Both the position numbers and the translations under genes were made by a program. The notes beneath the pieces were generated by a model. The model had not been told where the DNA came from. It worked only from the letters and a program-made list of their open reading frames with translations, and ran no database searches. 64,000 nt of DNA from Peptoniphilus raoultii (GTDB lineage Bacteria > Bacillota > Clostridia > Tissierellales > Peptoniphilaceae). The stretch lies in the NCBI RefSeq assembly GCF_900099555.1, contig NZ_FMWM01000002.1:1051629-1115628 (forward strand), read 5' to 3'. Below are positions 36,788 to 46,342 of this stretch, in pieces; the first letter of the stretch is position 1, and the number at the start of each line of letters is the position of its first letter.

Positions 36788-36809
36788 TAAATAGAGTTTG
36801 GAGGTTAAA

Positions 36810-37796
36810 ATGAAAATTATTTTTGATGCCAATGGCGGAGATAATCCAAAAGAAGTAATAAAAGGTGCTATTGAAGCATCTAATGAATTTAATATAGATA
36901 TAATTTTAGTTGGAATAAAAAAGGATATTGAATCTTCTTTAAAAGAATTTGAATTTAATGAAAAGAAAGTTCAAATTATAAATGCAGAAGAAAAAATTGA
37001 AAATGAAGATGATCCGGCTTTTGCCCTTAGAAAGAAAAAAGATTCTTCAATAGTTGTTGGCCTTAATTTATTAAAGGAAAAAAAGGCTGATGCTTTTATT
37101 TCAGCTGGGTCAACGGGTGCTCTTTTGGCAGGAGGAATTTTTATAGTTGGTAGGATTCCAGGAGTTAAGAGGGCAATACTACCAACCTATATTCCAGGAA
37201 TGAAGAAATCTACAATGATAATTGATTCTGGTGCAAATATGGATTCTACAGAAGAATTTTTATATCAATTTGCTCAAATGGGCGAAGTTTATTTAAAGGA
37301 ATATTATAATGTAGAAGATCCAAAAATTGCTTTATTAAATGTTGGTTCTGAAAAGGGCAAGGGGAATGCTCTTGTTAAAAAAACCTATGAAATTTTTGAA
37401 GATAGTGATTTTAATTTTATAGGTAATGTTGAAGCAAGAGATTTAGCAAAAACTGAGGCTGACCTTGTTGTATGTGATGGTTTTGTTGGTAATGTCCTTT
37501 TAAAAAGCATTGAAGGGATTGCAGAATTTATAGTAAAATCTTTTGCCTATAAGCTTCAAGCTGAAGATTTAGGGCCTGAAATGAGGGAAAAACTTTCTCA
37601 TCTCATAATGGATATGTCAAAGAAACTAGACTCTAAATCAGTTGGGGGCACAATACTTTTAGGCCTTGAAAGTCCTATTATTAAGGCCCATGGAAATTCT
37701 GATCACAGAGCTATAAAAAATGCTAGTTCTTATGCAATAGACATTTTAAATAAGGACATAATAAATAAAATTAAAAATAAATTGGGGGAAAAATAA
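36810..37796 (+). CDS. plsX: Phosphate acyltransferase PlsX
   Basis: ATG 36810 sits behind GGAGGTTAAA; an in-frame TTG at 36798 overlaps that site. 328 residues with KIIFDANGGDNPKEVIKGA, SAGSTGALLAGG, IPGVKRAILPTYIPG, the conserved GNVEARD and DGFVGNVLLKSIEG. PlsX makes acyl phosphate from acyl-ACP for phospholipid synthesis at the membrane. It overlaps acpP by one base, giving the common plsX-acpP-rnc order. fabD, fabG and fabF, often between these genes in other Firmicutes, are absent here. Confidence 0.95.
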   Translation: MKIIFDANGGDNPKEVIKGAIEASNEFNIDIILVGIKKDIESSLKEFEFNEKKVQIINAEEKIENEDDPAFALRKKKDSSIVVGLNLLKEKKADAFISAGSTGALLAGGIFIVGRIPGVKRAILPTYIPGMKKSTMIIDSGANMDSTEEFLYQFAQMGEVYLKEYYNVEDPKIALLNVGSEKGKGNALVKKTYEIFEDSDFNFIGNVEARDLAKTEADLVVCDGFVGNVLLKSIEGIAEFIVKSFAYKLQAEDLGPEMREKLSHLIMDMSKKLDSKSVGGTILLGLESPIIKAHGNSDHRAIKNASSYAIDILNKDIINKIKNKLGEK

Positions 37797-38023
37797 TGAA
37801 AGAAAGGTTATTAGAACTTATTGCCAGTCAATTCAATTTATCAGTTAACGATCTTGAAGAAGATATGTCTTTTCAAGACGATTTAAATGCTGATTCCATT
37901 GAACTTGTGGAACTTATTATGTCAATTGAAGATGAATTTGAAATAGAAATAGACGATGAAAGACTTGAAAGTTTGAAGACAGTTGGAGATGTTTTGGAAT
38001 ATGTTGAGGAATTGGAACAGTGA
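37796..38023 (+). CDS. acpP: Acyl carrier protein
   Basis: 75 residues, acidic four-helix protein. The phosphopantetheine site is Ser34 in NADSIELVEL (the more usual form is DSLD/DSLE). It carries acyl chains for fatty acid and phospholipid synthesis and feeds PlsX, whose gene it overlaps by one base (TAATG). rnc starts five bases after the stop. Confidence 0.95.
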   Translation: MKERLLELIASQFNLSVNDLEEDMSFQDDLNADSIELVELIMSIEDEFEIEIDDERLESLKTVGDVLEYVEELEQ

Positions 38024-38028
38024 TATAA

Positions 38029-38721
38029 TTGACGACTGGTGTCGAAAATCTACAAAAAAAAATTAATTATTATTTTAAGGATAAAAATTTATTAAATCAG
38101 GCTTTAACTCATTCATCTTATGTTAATGAAAATAACCTTAGGGCCATAGATTCAAATGAGAGGCTAGAATTTTTGGGAGATGCAGTTTTAGGCTTAATTG
38201 TTGGTGAGTATTATTACAACAGATACCCAAATGAAAAAGAGGGGGAACTTTCTAAACTGCGTTCCGCATCAGTTAATGAACATGTCTTATCTATAGTGGC
38301 TAAGAAAATTTCTTTAGGAGATTTAATTTACTTTGGCAAGGGTGAGATTAAAAATAATGGAAAAGAGAGAGAATCCATTTTAGCTGATGTCTTTGAAGCC
38401 CTTATTGGTGCAATGTTTAAGGATTCTAATTTGGAAAAAACAAGAGAAGTTTTATATAAACTTTTTGATGATATCTTTAATGACATATATTCTCTTGATA
38501 GGGACTTTAAGACTAAATTACAAGAAGTTGTACAAAAAAATTCATCTTGTATTGTCTATGAGTTAATGGAAGAATTTGGACCAGATAATAACAAAACTTT
38601 CTATTCAAGAGTTTTGATTAGTGGTGATGAATATGGCAGAGGAATGGGAAAGACTAAGAAAAAATCAGAACAATTAGCTGCAATGAAGGCACTTATAAAA
38701 TTAGGTGAAATTAATGTCTAA
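38029..38721 (+). CDS. rnc: Ribonuclease III
   Basis: 230 residues from TTG 38029, the only plausible start; the ribosome-binding site is weak (GGAA further up). RNase III signature NERLEFLGDAVLGL at 43-56, then DVFEALIGAMFKD with the catalytic acidic residues, then the dsRNA-binding domain (about 155-226, GRGMGKTKKKSEQLAAMKAL). It processes rRNA precursors and structured mRNAs. It overlaps the next gene by eight bases. Confidence 0.95.
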   Translation: MTTGVENLQKKINYYFKDKNLLNQALTHSSYVNENNLRAIDSNERLEFLGDAVLGLIVGEYYYNRYPNEKEGELSKLRSASVNEHVLSIVAKKISLGDLIYFGKGEIKNNGKERESILADVFEALIGAMFKDSNLEKTREVLYKLFDDIFNDIYSLDRDFKTKLQEVVQKNSSCIVYELMEEFGPDNNKTFYSRVLISGDEYGRGMGKTKKKSEQLAAMKALIKLGEINV

Positions 38722-39763
38722 AATTAATATCATTCCTATTTTTGTGCCTGATTATGGCTGCCCTTTGAGATGTGTTTTTTGTAATCAGAAGAGAATTACG
38801 GGAGTTTCAACAGATATTTCAAGTGATATTGTAACTAATACTATTTTGGAATATCTGTCTTATTTTAAAAGAAAAGATAATGTTGAAGTCGCCTTTTATG
38901 GGGGTTCATTTACAGCTATTGACTTTGACATTCAAAATGAACTTTTAAAGGCAGCCTATAATTTTAAGGAAAAGGGCCTTGTAAAGAGTATAAGACTTTC
39001 TACAAGGCCGGATTGCATTAATAGAAAAATTTTAGATAATTTAATAAATTTTGGAGTGGATACCATTGAGCTTGGAGTTCAAAGTTTAGATGAAGAAGTT
39101 TTAAGGCTTACAAATAGAGGCCATAATACAAAATGTGTCTTTGATTCTTCTAAGCTAATAAAAAAATATGGTTTTAAACTTGGCCTTCAGCAAATGGTTG
39201 GCCTGCCGGGAGAGAATTTCCAAAAGTCCTATAAAACTGCAAAAACTTTTGTAGAATTAGGGGCGGACTGCGTGAGAATTTATCCAACTCTTGTTATTAA
39301 GGATACGGCTCTTGAAAGGTCATATAAAAGGGGTGATTATGTTCCTCTTGACCTTGAAAAATCCGTTAGCATAGTTTCAGATTTAATTCATCTTTACTAT
39401 GTAAATAATATTGAAGTCATAAGAGTTGGACTTCAGCCCACGAAAAATATAAATTTTGACGGAGATGTCCTTGCGGGGCCTTTTCATCCTGCCTATAGGC
39501 AGCTTGTGGAGGCAAATTATGTTTTTAATGCCCTATCAAATTATTTAAAGCATAATAAACCTACTGATGAAGTAAATATTTTTGGCTCGGGTAGAAATAT
39601 TTCAAATATTGCTGGCCAAAGAGGAATAAATAAAAATAGATTATTAAAAGCCTTTAAGCTAAAAAAGATAAATCTAAGGCAAGGACCTTTTGATAATTAT
39701 AGAATTAAAATTAATGAAGAAGAAATTGACCTAAGGGATTTTTATATAATGGAGAATTTATGA
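38714..39763 (+). CDS. Elp3-like radical SAM protein
   Basis: ATG 38714 lies behind AGGTGAAATT; a GTG at 38705 overlaps that site. 349 residues. The radical SAM cysteines are Cys16, Cys20 and Cys23 (CPLRCVFC), followed by AFYGGSFTAID, STRPDCI, TIELGVQSLDEEVL, LGLQQMVGLPGE and VRIYPTLVIKDT. These match the Elp3/YhcC-like radical SAM proteins found between rnc and smc in many Clostridia. No acetyltransferase domain follows, so it is not a full Elp3. The reaction is unknown; a tRNA- or cofactor-related role is only a guess from relatives. Confidence 0.85.
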   Translation: MSKINIIPIFVPDYGCPLRCVFCNQKRITGVSTDISSDIVTNTILEYLSYFKRKDNVEVAFYGGSFTAIDFDIQNELLKAAYNFKEKGLVKSIRLSTRPDCINRKILDNLINFGVDTIELGVQSLDEEVLRLTNRGHNTKCVFDSSKLIKKYGFKLGLQQMVGLPGENFQKSYKTAKTFVELGADCVRIYPTLVIKDTALERSYKRGDYVPLDLEKSVSIVSDLIHLYYVNNIEVIRVGLQPTKNINFDGDVLAGPFHPAYRQLVEANYVFNALSNYLKHNKPTDEVNIFGSGRNISNIAGQRGINKNRLLKAFKLKKINLRQGPFDNYRIKINEEEIDLRDFYIMENL

Positions 39764-42700
39764 TCTTAAAATCTTTAACTATACAGGGATTTAAATCCTT
39801 TGCCAATAAGACAAAAATAGAATTTAATAAGGATGTAACGGCAATTGTTGGTCCAAATGGATCTGGCAAATCAAACATAACTGATGCCATAATGTGGGTT
39901 TTAGGGGAAAATTCTGTCAAAAATCTTAGGGGAAGTAGGATGGAAGATGTTATTTTCCAAGGGACGGACACAAAAAAGCCCCTTGGTCTTGCAGAAGTTA
40001 CAATTGTCTTTGACAATGCCGATGGTTTACTTGACACAAAATATAGTGAAGTATCTGTGACTAGAAGAATGTTTAGATCTCTTGAATCTGAATTTTTAAT
40101 AAATAATGTAAAGGTAAGATTAAAGGATATAAAAGAGCTTTTTATGGACACTGGAATTGGAAAGGACGGATATTCTCTAGTAGGTCAAGGGAAAATTGAT
40201 GCAATTTTAAGTGAAAAGTCCCAAGATAGAAGAAGTGTTTTTGAAGAAGCTGCTGGAATTTCTAAATATAAATTTAAAAAAAGGGAAGCTCAAAATAAAC
40301 TTGAAAGGACAAGGACAAATCTTGTTAGACTTTCAGATATAATTGAAGAAATTGAAAACAGGGAGCTTTCTTTAAAAACTCAGTCCTATCAGGCTAAGAG
40401 ATACCTTAAATTATTTGAAGAATTAAAGCTAAAAGAAATAAACTATACTTATTTTGCCAATGAAAGATTAAATAAGGATCTAGAAAGATTAAAGGAAATT
40501 TCTGTAAGTGAAGAAAAACATCTTCAAGAGATAAGAAATAAAATAGCAGACGCAAATGCCAGCCAAGGAAAACTGGAAGAAAAAAATCTTGAAATAGAAG
40601 AAGAAATTTATAAAATTCAAGATCAAATTAATGAAAATAATTCAAATCTTGAAAAGTCTGCATCTAATATAGAAATTTTAAGGGAAAAAATCTCTTGGCT
40701 TAAAAATGAAAGCGAATCTTTAATAGAGTCTAAGGAGAATTCCAAGGAAGAAATTGCAAAGGGAGAACTTTCTCTTGAGTCCTTGAGGAAAAATCTTGAG
40801 GATTTAAGAGAAAATGAAGTGAACTTAGGTCAAAGAAAATCAAAACTAAAGGAAGAGATTTACCTTTTAAATAAGGAAATTAATGAAGAAGAGGAAAGCC
40901 ACCAAAAGGATATGGCAAGCTCTCTTGACCTTGAGAATCAGCTAAAAAATATAAAATTTAAAAATGAAACCCTTGAAAATATTATTTTAGAAAAAAATGA
41001 TAGAAAGACAGTTTTAGAAAAAAATATTGAAAGACTTAGGGAAAATAATTTAGAGCTTGAAAAATCTTATAATGATAATGAAAAGAAACTTTTAAATTTA
41101 GAAGAGCAGTTAATAGACCTTGACAGAGAAAGGAAGCTATTAGAAGAAAATTTTCAGAAATTAAATGAGGCAAATACAAAGGATAAGAAAAAATTAGAAG
41201 ACCTTAGCCTTAAAGAAAGAGAATTAAATGGTCGTATTGGATTTTTAAAAAATCTTACGGATAATTATGAGGGCTATACAAAGTCAGTTAAAAGTTTTAT
41301 GGCCTTTAGCCAAAAAAATCATCTTTATGTAGACTCCTTGATTGGAACTTGTGGAGAGGAAATTAGGGTAGAAAAAAAGTATGAAAAGGCAATTTCTGTT
41401 GCTCTTGGCGGTGGTAGCCAATATATAATAGTTGACTCAATAAAAAATGTTAACCAAATGATTAAAATCCTTGAAAGGGAAAAATTTGGCAGGGTTACCT
41501 TTATGCCCCTTGATAGTGTTAAGGAACAAAGGGATAATTTAAATATAAAAAACTATGAAAATTTAGGCGCTATAGATTTTGCAGTAAATTTAATAGATTT
41601 TGATCCTAAATATTATAATATTTTTTCAAATTTGTTAGGGAGAATTATTGTTGCCCATACATTTGATAATGCAAGAATCCTTGGCAAAAAATTAAATAAT
41701 CGCTATAGGATTGTTACTCTTGATGGGGACATATTTAATACAGGAGGCTCAGTTACTGGAGGCTATATTAATAAGTCAAATTTAGATTTAATTTCAAGAA
41801 AAAATGATTTAGAAAAATTAAGATCCAAGGACCTTGACCTTAAAGGGCAAATTAAAGCTCTAGAAGAAAAAACTTTGAAGGACAAATTTAATCTTGATAA
41901 TCTTATAAGTGAAAGGGAAAGTCTTGACAAAAAGATAAAAGCCCTTGAAGATGTAAGGACTACTTGCAATAACATTAAGGATAAAATTAATTCATCAAAA
42001 GCTCTTAATAGCGACTATGAAAAAAGATATGGAGATGAATTAAACACACTTGAGGAAAGCCTAATGACAGACCAAAAAGCAGTTTCAGACAACAAAATTT
42101 TGCTTGAAGAAACCCTTGAAAAGACCAATAAAGCAAAAAATACGGGAGAAGATTTTTCTGATAAGCTAAAGGAAAAGAAGGAAAAATTTGAAGCTTTAAG
42201 AGAAAATCTTCAGGACCTAAAGCTCAAGGAAAAGGAAGGTCAAGAGAAAAAAAATTACCTGGAAAGAGAAATGGAAAGAATTTCAAAGGAAATTTTAAGG
42301 GCTAAAGATTCTTTATCTTCTTCAAGTTTAAGAGAGGAAGAAATTTCGGGAGAAATTGCAAATAAAGAAGAAATTGGTCAGGGAGAAAGAACAAATCTTT
42401 CGTTATTTAAGGATAAAAAAGAGGCACTTGAAGAAAATTTAAGGGTCAAAAAAGAAGAAAGGCAAAAATTTTCAGAAGACTTAAAAAATTTAAGAACTCA
42501 AAATGATGAGAGAAAAGAAAGGCTACTTGAACTTTCACAAGACCTTGAAAAGACAAGGTCACAAATTGAAAGGAAAACTGATCAAATAGATTCTGCCTAC
42601 CAAAGGCTTAAAGAAGACTATAAAACAGAAAGCATAGATGAATTTATAGACAGGGACTTAAAAAAAGTTACATTAGGAGAAATCAAAAAATTAAAGGCAG

Positions 42701-43296
42701 ATATTGATAGTGTGGGAAACATAAATTTATCTGCAATTGGTGAATATGAGGAAGTTAAGGAAAGACTTGAATTTAATTTAAGACAAAGAGGAGATTTAAT
42801 AAAATCAAGTGAAGAAATAGAAAGTATTTTAAGATCTCTTGACAGAGAGATGAAGGATTTATTTAAAAAGTCCTTTAGGGAAATTTCTGAAAATTTTTCT
42901 AAAATCTTCAAAATACTTTTTAATGGTGGAGAGGCTGAAATTGAACTTGATGGAGATTATTTAGAGGGTGGAATAGAAATCAAGGCTATGCCACCTGGCA
43001 AAAAATTAAAATCCCTATCTCTTTTATCTGGGGGAGAAAAAGTTTTGACAGCCATTGCCCTTTTATTTTCTCTTTTAAAGGTTAGGCCTGCACCTTTCTG
43101 CATACTAGATGAAATTGACGCAGCTCTTGACGATGCAAATATTAAAAGATATGCAGATTATCTTTTAAGCCTTGAAGGCACACAGTTTATAATAATAACT
43201 CACAGAAAACTTACCATGGAAATTGCAAGCACCATGTATGGCGTAACTATGGAAGAAAAGGGAATAAGTAAAATATATTCAGTTGAATTAAAATAG
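39760..43296 (+). CDS. smc: Chromosome segregation ATPase SMC
   Basis: 1178 residues. N-terminal ATPase half with Walker A GPNGSGKSN (31-39) and VGQGKIDAIL; a long coiled coil (about 165-480); hinge (about 500-655, with GGGSQYIIVDS and NTGGSVTGGYI); a second coiled coil (about 665-1010); C-terminal half with signature LSGGEK near 1088 and CILDEIDAALDDANI. The homodimer with ScpA/ScpB compacts and separates the chromosome. scpAB are not here. It overlaps the radical SAM gene by four bases and is followed by ftsY eight bases later. Confidence 0.97.
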   Translation: MILKSLTIQGFKSFANKTKIEFNKDVTAIVGPNGSGKSNITDAIMWVLGENSVKNLRGSRMEDVIFQGTDTKKPLGLAEVTIVFDNADGLLDTKYSEVSVTRRMFRSLESEFLINNVKVRLKDIKELFMDTGIGKDGYSLVGQGKIDAILSEKSQDRRSVFEEAAGISKYKFKKREAQNKLERTRTNLVRLSDIIEEIENRELSLKTQSYQAKRYLKLFEELKLKEINYTYFANERLNKDLERLKEISVSEEKHLQEIRNKIADANASQGKLEEKNLEIEEEIYKIQDQINENNSNLEKSASNIEILREKISWLKNESESLIESKENSKEEIAKGELSLESLRKNLEDLRENEVNLGQRKSKLKEEIYLLNKEINEEEESHQKDMASSLDLENQLKNIKFKNETLENIILEKNDRKTVLEKNIERLRENNLELEKSYNDNEKKLLNLEEQLIDLDRERKLLEENFQKLNEANTKDKKKLEDLSLKERELNGRIGFLKNLTDNYEGYTKSVKSFMAFSQKNHLYVDSLIGTCGEEIRVEKKYEKAISVALGGGSQYIIVDSIKNVNQMIKILEREKFGRVTFMPLDSVKEQRDNLNIKNYENLGAIDFAVNLIDFDPKYYNIFSNLLGRIIVAHTFDNARILGKKLNNRYRIVTLDGDIFNTGGSVTGGYINKSNLDLISRKNDLEKLRSKDLDLKGQIKALEEKTLKDKFNLDNLISERESLDKKIKALEDVRTTCNNIKDKINSSKALNSDYEKRYGDELNTLEESLMTDQKAVSDNKILLEETLEKTNKAKNTGEDFSDKLKEKKEKFEALRENLQDLKLKEKEGQEKKNYLEREMERISKEILRAKDSLSSSSLREEEISGEIANKEEIGQGERTNLSLFKDKKEALEENLRVKKEERQKFSEDLKNLRTQNDERKERLLELSQDLEKTRSQIERKTDQIDSAYQRLKEDYKTESIDEFIDRDLKKVTLGEIKKLKADIDSVGNINLSAIGEYEEVKERLEFNLRQRGDLIKSSEEIESILRSLDREMKDLFKKSFREISENFSKIFKILFNGGEAEIELDGDYLEGGIEIKAMPPGKKLKSLSLLSGGEKVLTAIALLFSLLKVRPAPFCILDEIDAALDDANIKRYADYLLSLEGTQFIIITHRKLTMEIASTMYGVTMEEKGISKIYSVELK

Positions 43297-43304
43297 GAGG
43301 TATT

Positions 43305-44507
43305 ATGTTTAATTGGTTTAAGAAAAAAAATAAGAATCAGGAAGATATCAAGGAAAATGAAATAGAAAAGGAAATAAAAGAAGAGGAAATATTAAAGTCT
43401 GAAGAGGAAAAAATTTTTTCTGAAGATAATGAAGACGGTAAAAAACTAAATGAAGAAATTTTTATAGAAGATGAAAATCCTAGGGAAGTTTCTCAAAGTC
43501 AAGATGAAAACTTAGAAGATAGAGAAGAAATAATAATTGAAGAAAAAATTGAGGAAAATAATATTCCAAATGATGAAGCAGAAGTGAAGCCTGAAAAGGT
43601 GAACTTTTTTCAAAGACTTATGTCTGGCCTTGATAAAACCAGAAAAGAAGTGGGCATAAAAATAAATACAGTTTTAGGATCCTATGTAAAAATTGAAGAT
43701 GACCTATTAGAAGACCTTGAAGATATTTTGATTTCAGCAGACATTGGTATGGAAACTACCATGAAATTAATTGATAATTTAAGAAACACAATAATTAGAG
43801 AAAAAATTAATGACCCTTCACAAGTAAAGGACCTTTTAAAGGTAGAAGTAAAAAAACTTATGGATGAAAATTTGCAAGGTAAAATTGCTTCATCCTCTCC
43901 ATCAATAATTCTTGTTGTGGGAGTAAATGGAGTTGGCAAAACGACAACAATTGGAAAGCTTGCAAAAAGATTTAAGGACCAAAATAAAAAAGTTTTAATT
44001 GCGGCAGCAGATACTTTTAGAGCAGCGGCAATTGACCAGCTAAGAGAATGGGGAAACCGTGCAGACTGTGATGTAATAAGTCACGATGAAGGTTCAGACC
44101 CAGCATCCGTTGCATTTGATGCAATTTCGGCTGCCAAGGCAAGAAAAATTGATATTCTAATTGTGGATACGGCAGGAAGACTTCATAATAAGGCAAATTT
44201 AATGAAAGAACTTGAGAAGATTAATAAAATTATAGACAAAAATTATCCCGAAGCACTAAAGGAAACACTTTTAGTTTTAGATGCAACAACAGGTCAAAAT
44301 GCTATGAATCAGGCTAAAACTTTTAAAGAAGTTGTAAATGTAACAGGCATTGCCTTAACAAAACTTGACGGAACGGCTAAAGGCGGAATTGTAATTGCTC
44401 TTCAATCAGAATTAAAAGTTCCAATAAAACTCGTTGGAGTTGGTGAAGGAGTTTATGATTTACAAGATTTTAATTTAGATAATTTTATTGACGGAATTTT
44501 TGCATAA
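43305..44507 (+). CDS. ftsY: Signal recognition particle receptor FtsY
   Basis: 400 residues. An extremely acidic Glu/Lys-rich N-terminal domain (about 8-95), then the N domain, and the G domain with GVNGVGKTT near 205, AADTFRAAAIDQLREW, DTAGRLHNKANLMKEL, TKLDGTAKGG and GVGEGVYDLQDFN. It receives ribosome-SRP complexes at the membrane. It ends the plsX-rnc-smc operon; a new promoter for ylxM and ffh begins five bases after its stop. Confidence 0.97.
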   Translation: MFNWFKKKNKNQEDIKENEIEKEIKEEEILKSEEEKIFSEDNEDGKKLNEEIFIEDENPREVSQSQDENLEDREEIIIEEKIEENNIPNDEAEVKPEKVNFFQRLMSGLDKTRKEVGIKINTVLGSYVKIEDDLLEDLEDILISADIGMETTMKLIDNLRNTIIREKINDPSQVKDLLKVEVKKLMDENLQGKIASSSPSIILVVGVNGVGKTTTIGKLAKRFKDQNKKVLIAAADTFRAAAIDQLREWGNRADCDVISHDEGSDPASVAFDAISAAKARKIDILIVDTAGRLHNKANLMKELEKINKIIDKNYPEALKETLLVLDATTGQNAMNQAKTFKEVVNVTGIALTKLDGTAKGGIVIALQSELKVPIKLVGVGEGVYDLQDFNLDNFIDGIFA

Positions 44508-44511
44508 ATTA

Positions 44512-44540
44512 TTGACAAAAAATAAATATTGTGTTTTAAT
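44512..44540 (+). promoter_or_regulatory. Strong promoter for the ylxM-ffh-rpsP operon
   Basis: Consensus TTGACA (44512-44517), exactly 17 bases, TTTAAT (44535-44540). The predicted transcript start is about 44547, at the foot of the hairpin at 44545-44569. Confidence 0.75.
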
Positions 44541-44544
44541 ATTA

Positions 44545-44569
44545 GAGGTCAAGTAAGTTGCTTGACCTC
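44545..44569 (+). promoter_or_regulatory. 5'-terminal hairpin of the SRP/ribosome operon transcript
   Basis: A perfect nine-bp stem GAGGTCAAG (44545-44553) with CTTGACCTC (44561-44569) and a seven-base loop. It is followed by TTAAAA rather than a T-run, so it is not a good terminator. Its foot coincides with the predicted transcript start, so it would sit at the very 5' end of the mRNA, where such hairpins can protect from 5' decay. Confidence 0.5.
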
Positions 44570-44587
44570 TTAAAACATGGTGATTAT

Positions 44588-44941
44588 ATGGATAATAAGT
44601 TTTTTGAAATTAATATTTTGTTAGATTTTTATGGAAATCTTTTAAGCGAAAAGCAAATGAGAGCTATGTCTATGTATTATCTTTATGATTTTTCCATAAA
44701 TGAAATTGCTGAAGAGCTTGATATTTCTAAGCAGGCTGTTTCAAATAATATTTTAAGAGCTAAGGCAAATCTTTTAAATTATGAAGAAAAACTGGAGCTT
44801 GTTAAAAATTCAAGGGACAGAGAAGAAGAAAAAAAGATTAGGGATGAGAGATTAAAAAGTCTTTTAGAAAAATTTAAGAAGACAAGTAAATCTTATGACA
44901 AGGGAACTTTAGAAGAAATAGAAACCGTGATTTTTGAATAG
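44588..44941 (+). CDS. ylxM: YlxM-type DNA-binding/SRP-associated protein
   Basis: ATG 44588 sits behind GGTGATT; an upstream in-frame TTG at 44558 lies inside the leader hairpin. 117 residues with a helix-turn-helix resembling a sigma-70 region 4 (YYLYDFSINEIAEELDISKQAVSNNILRAK) and a basic tail. YlxM is encoded before ffh in most Firmicutes and has been linked to SRP function. Its stop codon overlaps the GGAGGTG ribosome-binding site of ffh. Confidence 0.9.
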   Translation: MDNKFFEINILLDFYGNLLSEKQMRAMSMYYLYDFSINEIAEELDISKQAVSNNILRAKANLLNYEEKLELVKNSRDREEEKKIRDERLKSLLEKFKKTSKSYDKGTLEEIETVIFE

Positions 44942-44952
44942 GAGGTGTATTA

Positions 44953-46290
44953 TTGGTTTTTGAGTCACTATCAGAAAAATTACAAAATACACTAAATAAA
45001 CTTACCGGCAAGGGCAAGGTAAATGAAAAAGATCTTGACGCTGCTATGAGAGAAGTAAAACTTGCTCTTTTGGAAGCGGATGTAAATTTCAAAGTTGTTA
45101 AGGAATTTATAAAAAATGTAAAAGAAAAGGCCTTGGGTTCTAAAGTTTTAGAATCCTTAACTCCGGGACAACAGGTTATAAAAATTGTTAATGAAGAATT
45201 AAAAGACTTAATGGGGACTAAGGAAGTTAAGATTGATTATTCTAAAAAACCTACAGTTATTTTAATGTGCGGTCTTCAAGGAGCAGGTAAGACAACAACT
45301 TGTGGAAAACTTTCAAGACTTTTAAAAAAAGAAGGCAAAAGACCTCTTTTAGTAGCCTGTGATATTTATAGGCCAGCTGCCATTAAGCAGTTAAAAGTTG
45401 TGGCAGATCAAGTTGATACACCCTTATTTTCTATGGGGGATAAAATAAGCCCTATTGACATTTCAAAGGCTGGCCTTGAACATGCCAAGAAAAATGGAAA
45501 TGACGTTGTTATTATAGATACGGCTGGTCGTCTTCACATTGATGAAAATTTAATGGAAGAATTGAAAGAAATTGCAGAGAATTTAAATCCATCTGAAATC
45601 CTTTTGGTTTTAGATGCAATGACTGGTCAAGATGCAGTTAATGTTGCAGATGCTTTTAACAAGCTTTTATCTTTAACAGGAGTAATTTTAACAAAGCTTG
45701 ACGGCGATGCAAGAGGTGGTGCCGCACTTTCTCTAAGAGCTGTAACAGATGTGCCTATAAAATTTATTGCCAGCGGAGAAAAAATGGATGATTTAGAAAT
45801 CTTCCACCCCGATAGAATGGCATCAAGAATTTTAGGTATGGGAGATATGCTAAGCCTTATTGAAAAGGCTGAAGAAATGGTCGACCAAAAAAAGGCCAAG
45901 GAACTTGAAGAAAAATTAAGAAGTCAAACTTTTACCTTTGATGACTTTTTAGATCAAATGCAGCAGATTAAAAAAATGGGTCCATTAGAAGATATTTTAG
46001 GCATGTTACCTGGAATGAATTCAAAGGCTCTAAAAAATGTTAAACTTCCTGAAGGCGAAATGGCAAGAGTTGAAGCAATTATAAGGTCAATGACCAAGGA
46101 AGAGAGAACAAAACCTGACATTATAGATTCTTCAAGAAGAAAGAGAATTGCAGATGGTTCTGGCACAAGTCCAAGTGATGTAAATAAACTTTTAAAACAG
46201 TTTAAAGATTTAAGAAAAATGATGAAGCAGCTTGGAAATATGCAAAAAAATATGAAAAGAGGCAAATTTAGGATGCCATTTTCCTTTTAG
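44953..46290 (+). CDS. ffh: Signal recognition particle protein Ffh
   Basis: 445 residues from TTG 44953 behind GGAGGTG. N domain, G domain with GLQGAGKTT near 107, DTAGRLHIDE and TKLDGDARGGAALS, then the Met-rich M domain (about 300-445: FDDFLDQMQQIKKMGPLEDILGMLPG, and GMNS). It binds signal sequences and SRP RNA and delivers ribosomes to FtsY, encoded just upstream. The SRP RNA gene is not in the window. Confidence 0.97.
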   Translation: MVFESLSEKLQNTLNKLTGKGKVNEKDLDAAMREVKLALLEADVNFKVVKEFIKNVKEKALGSKVLESLTPGQQVIKIVNEELKDLMGTKEVKIDYSKKPTVILMCGLQGAGKTTTCGKLSRLLKKEGKRPLLVACDIYRPAAIKQLKVVADQVDTPLFSMGDKISPIDISKAGLEHAKKNGNDVVIIDTAGRLHIDENLMEELKEIAENLNPSEILLVLDAMTGQDAVNVADAFNKLLSLTGVILTKLDGDARGGAALSLRAVTDVPIKFIASGEKMDDLEIFHPDRMASRILGMGDMLSLIEKAEEMVDQKKAKELEEKLRSQTFTFDDFLDQMQQIKKMGPLEDILGMLPGMNSKALKNVKLPEGEMARVEAIIRSMTKEERTKPDIIDSSRRKRIADGSGTSPSDVNKLLKQFKDLRKMMKQLGNMQKNMKRGKFRMPFSF

Positions 46291-46342
46291 TTAGTAATTT
46301 ATTTTTTAAAATAAATTTAATTTGTTTATGGAGGTGAATTAA

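Noticed and set aside
39711-40151. 146-codon - strand frame opposite the start of smc
   Set aside because: Shadow of the conserved SMC head domain, with no start signals.
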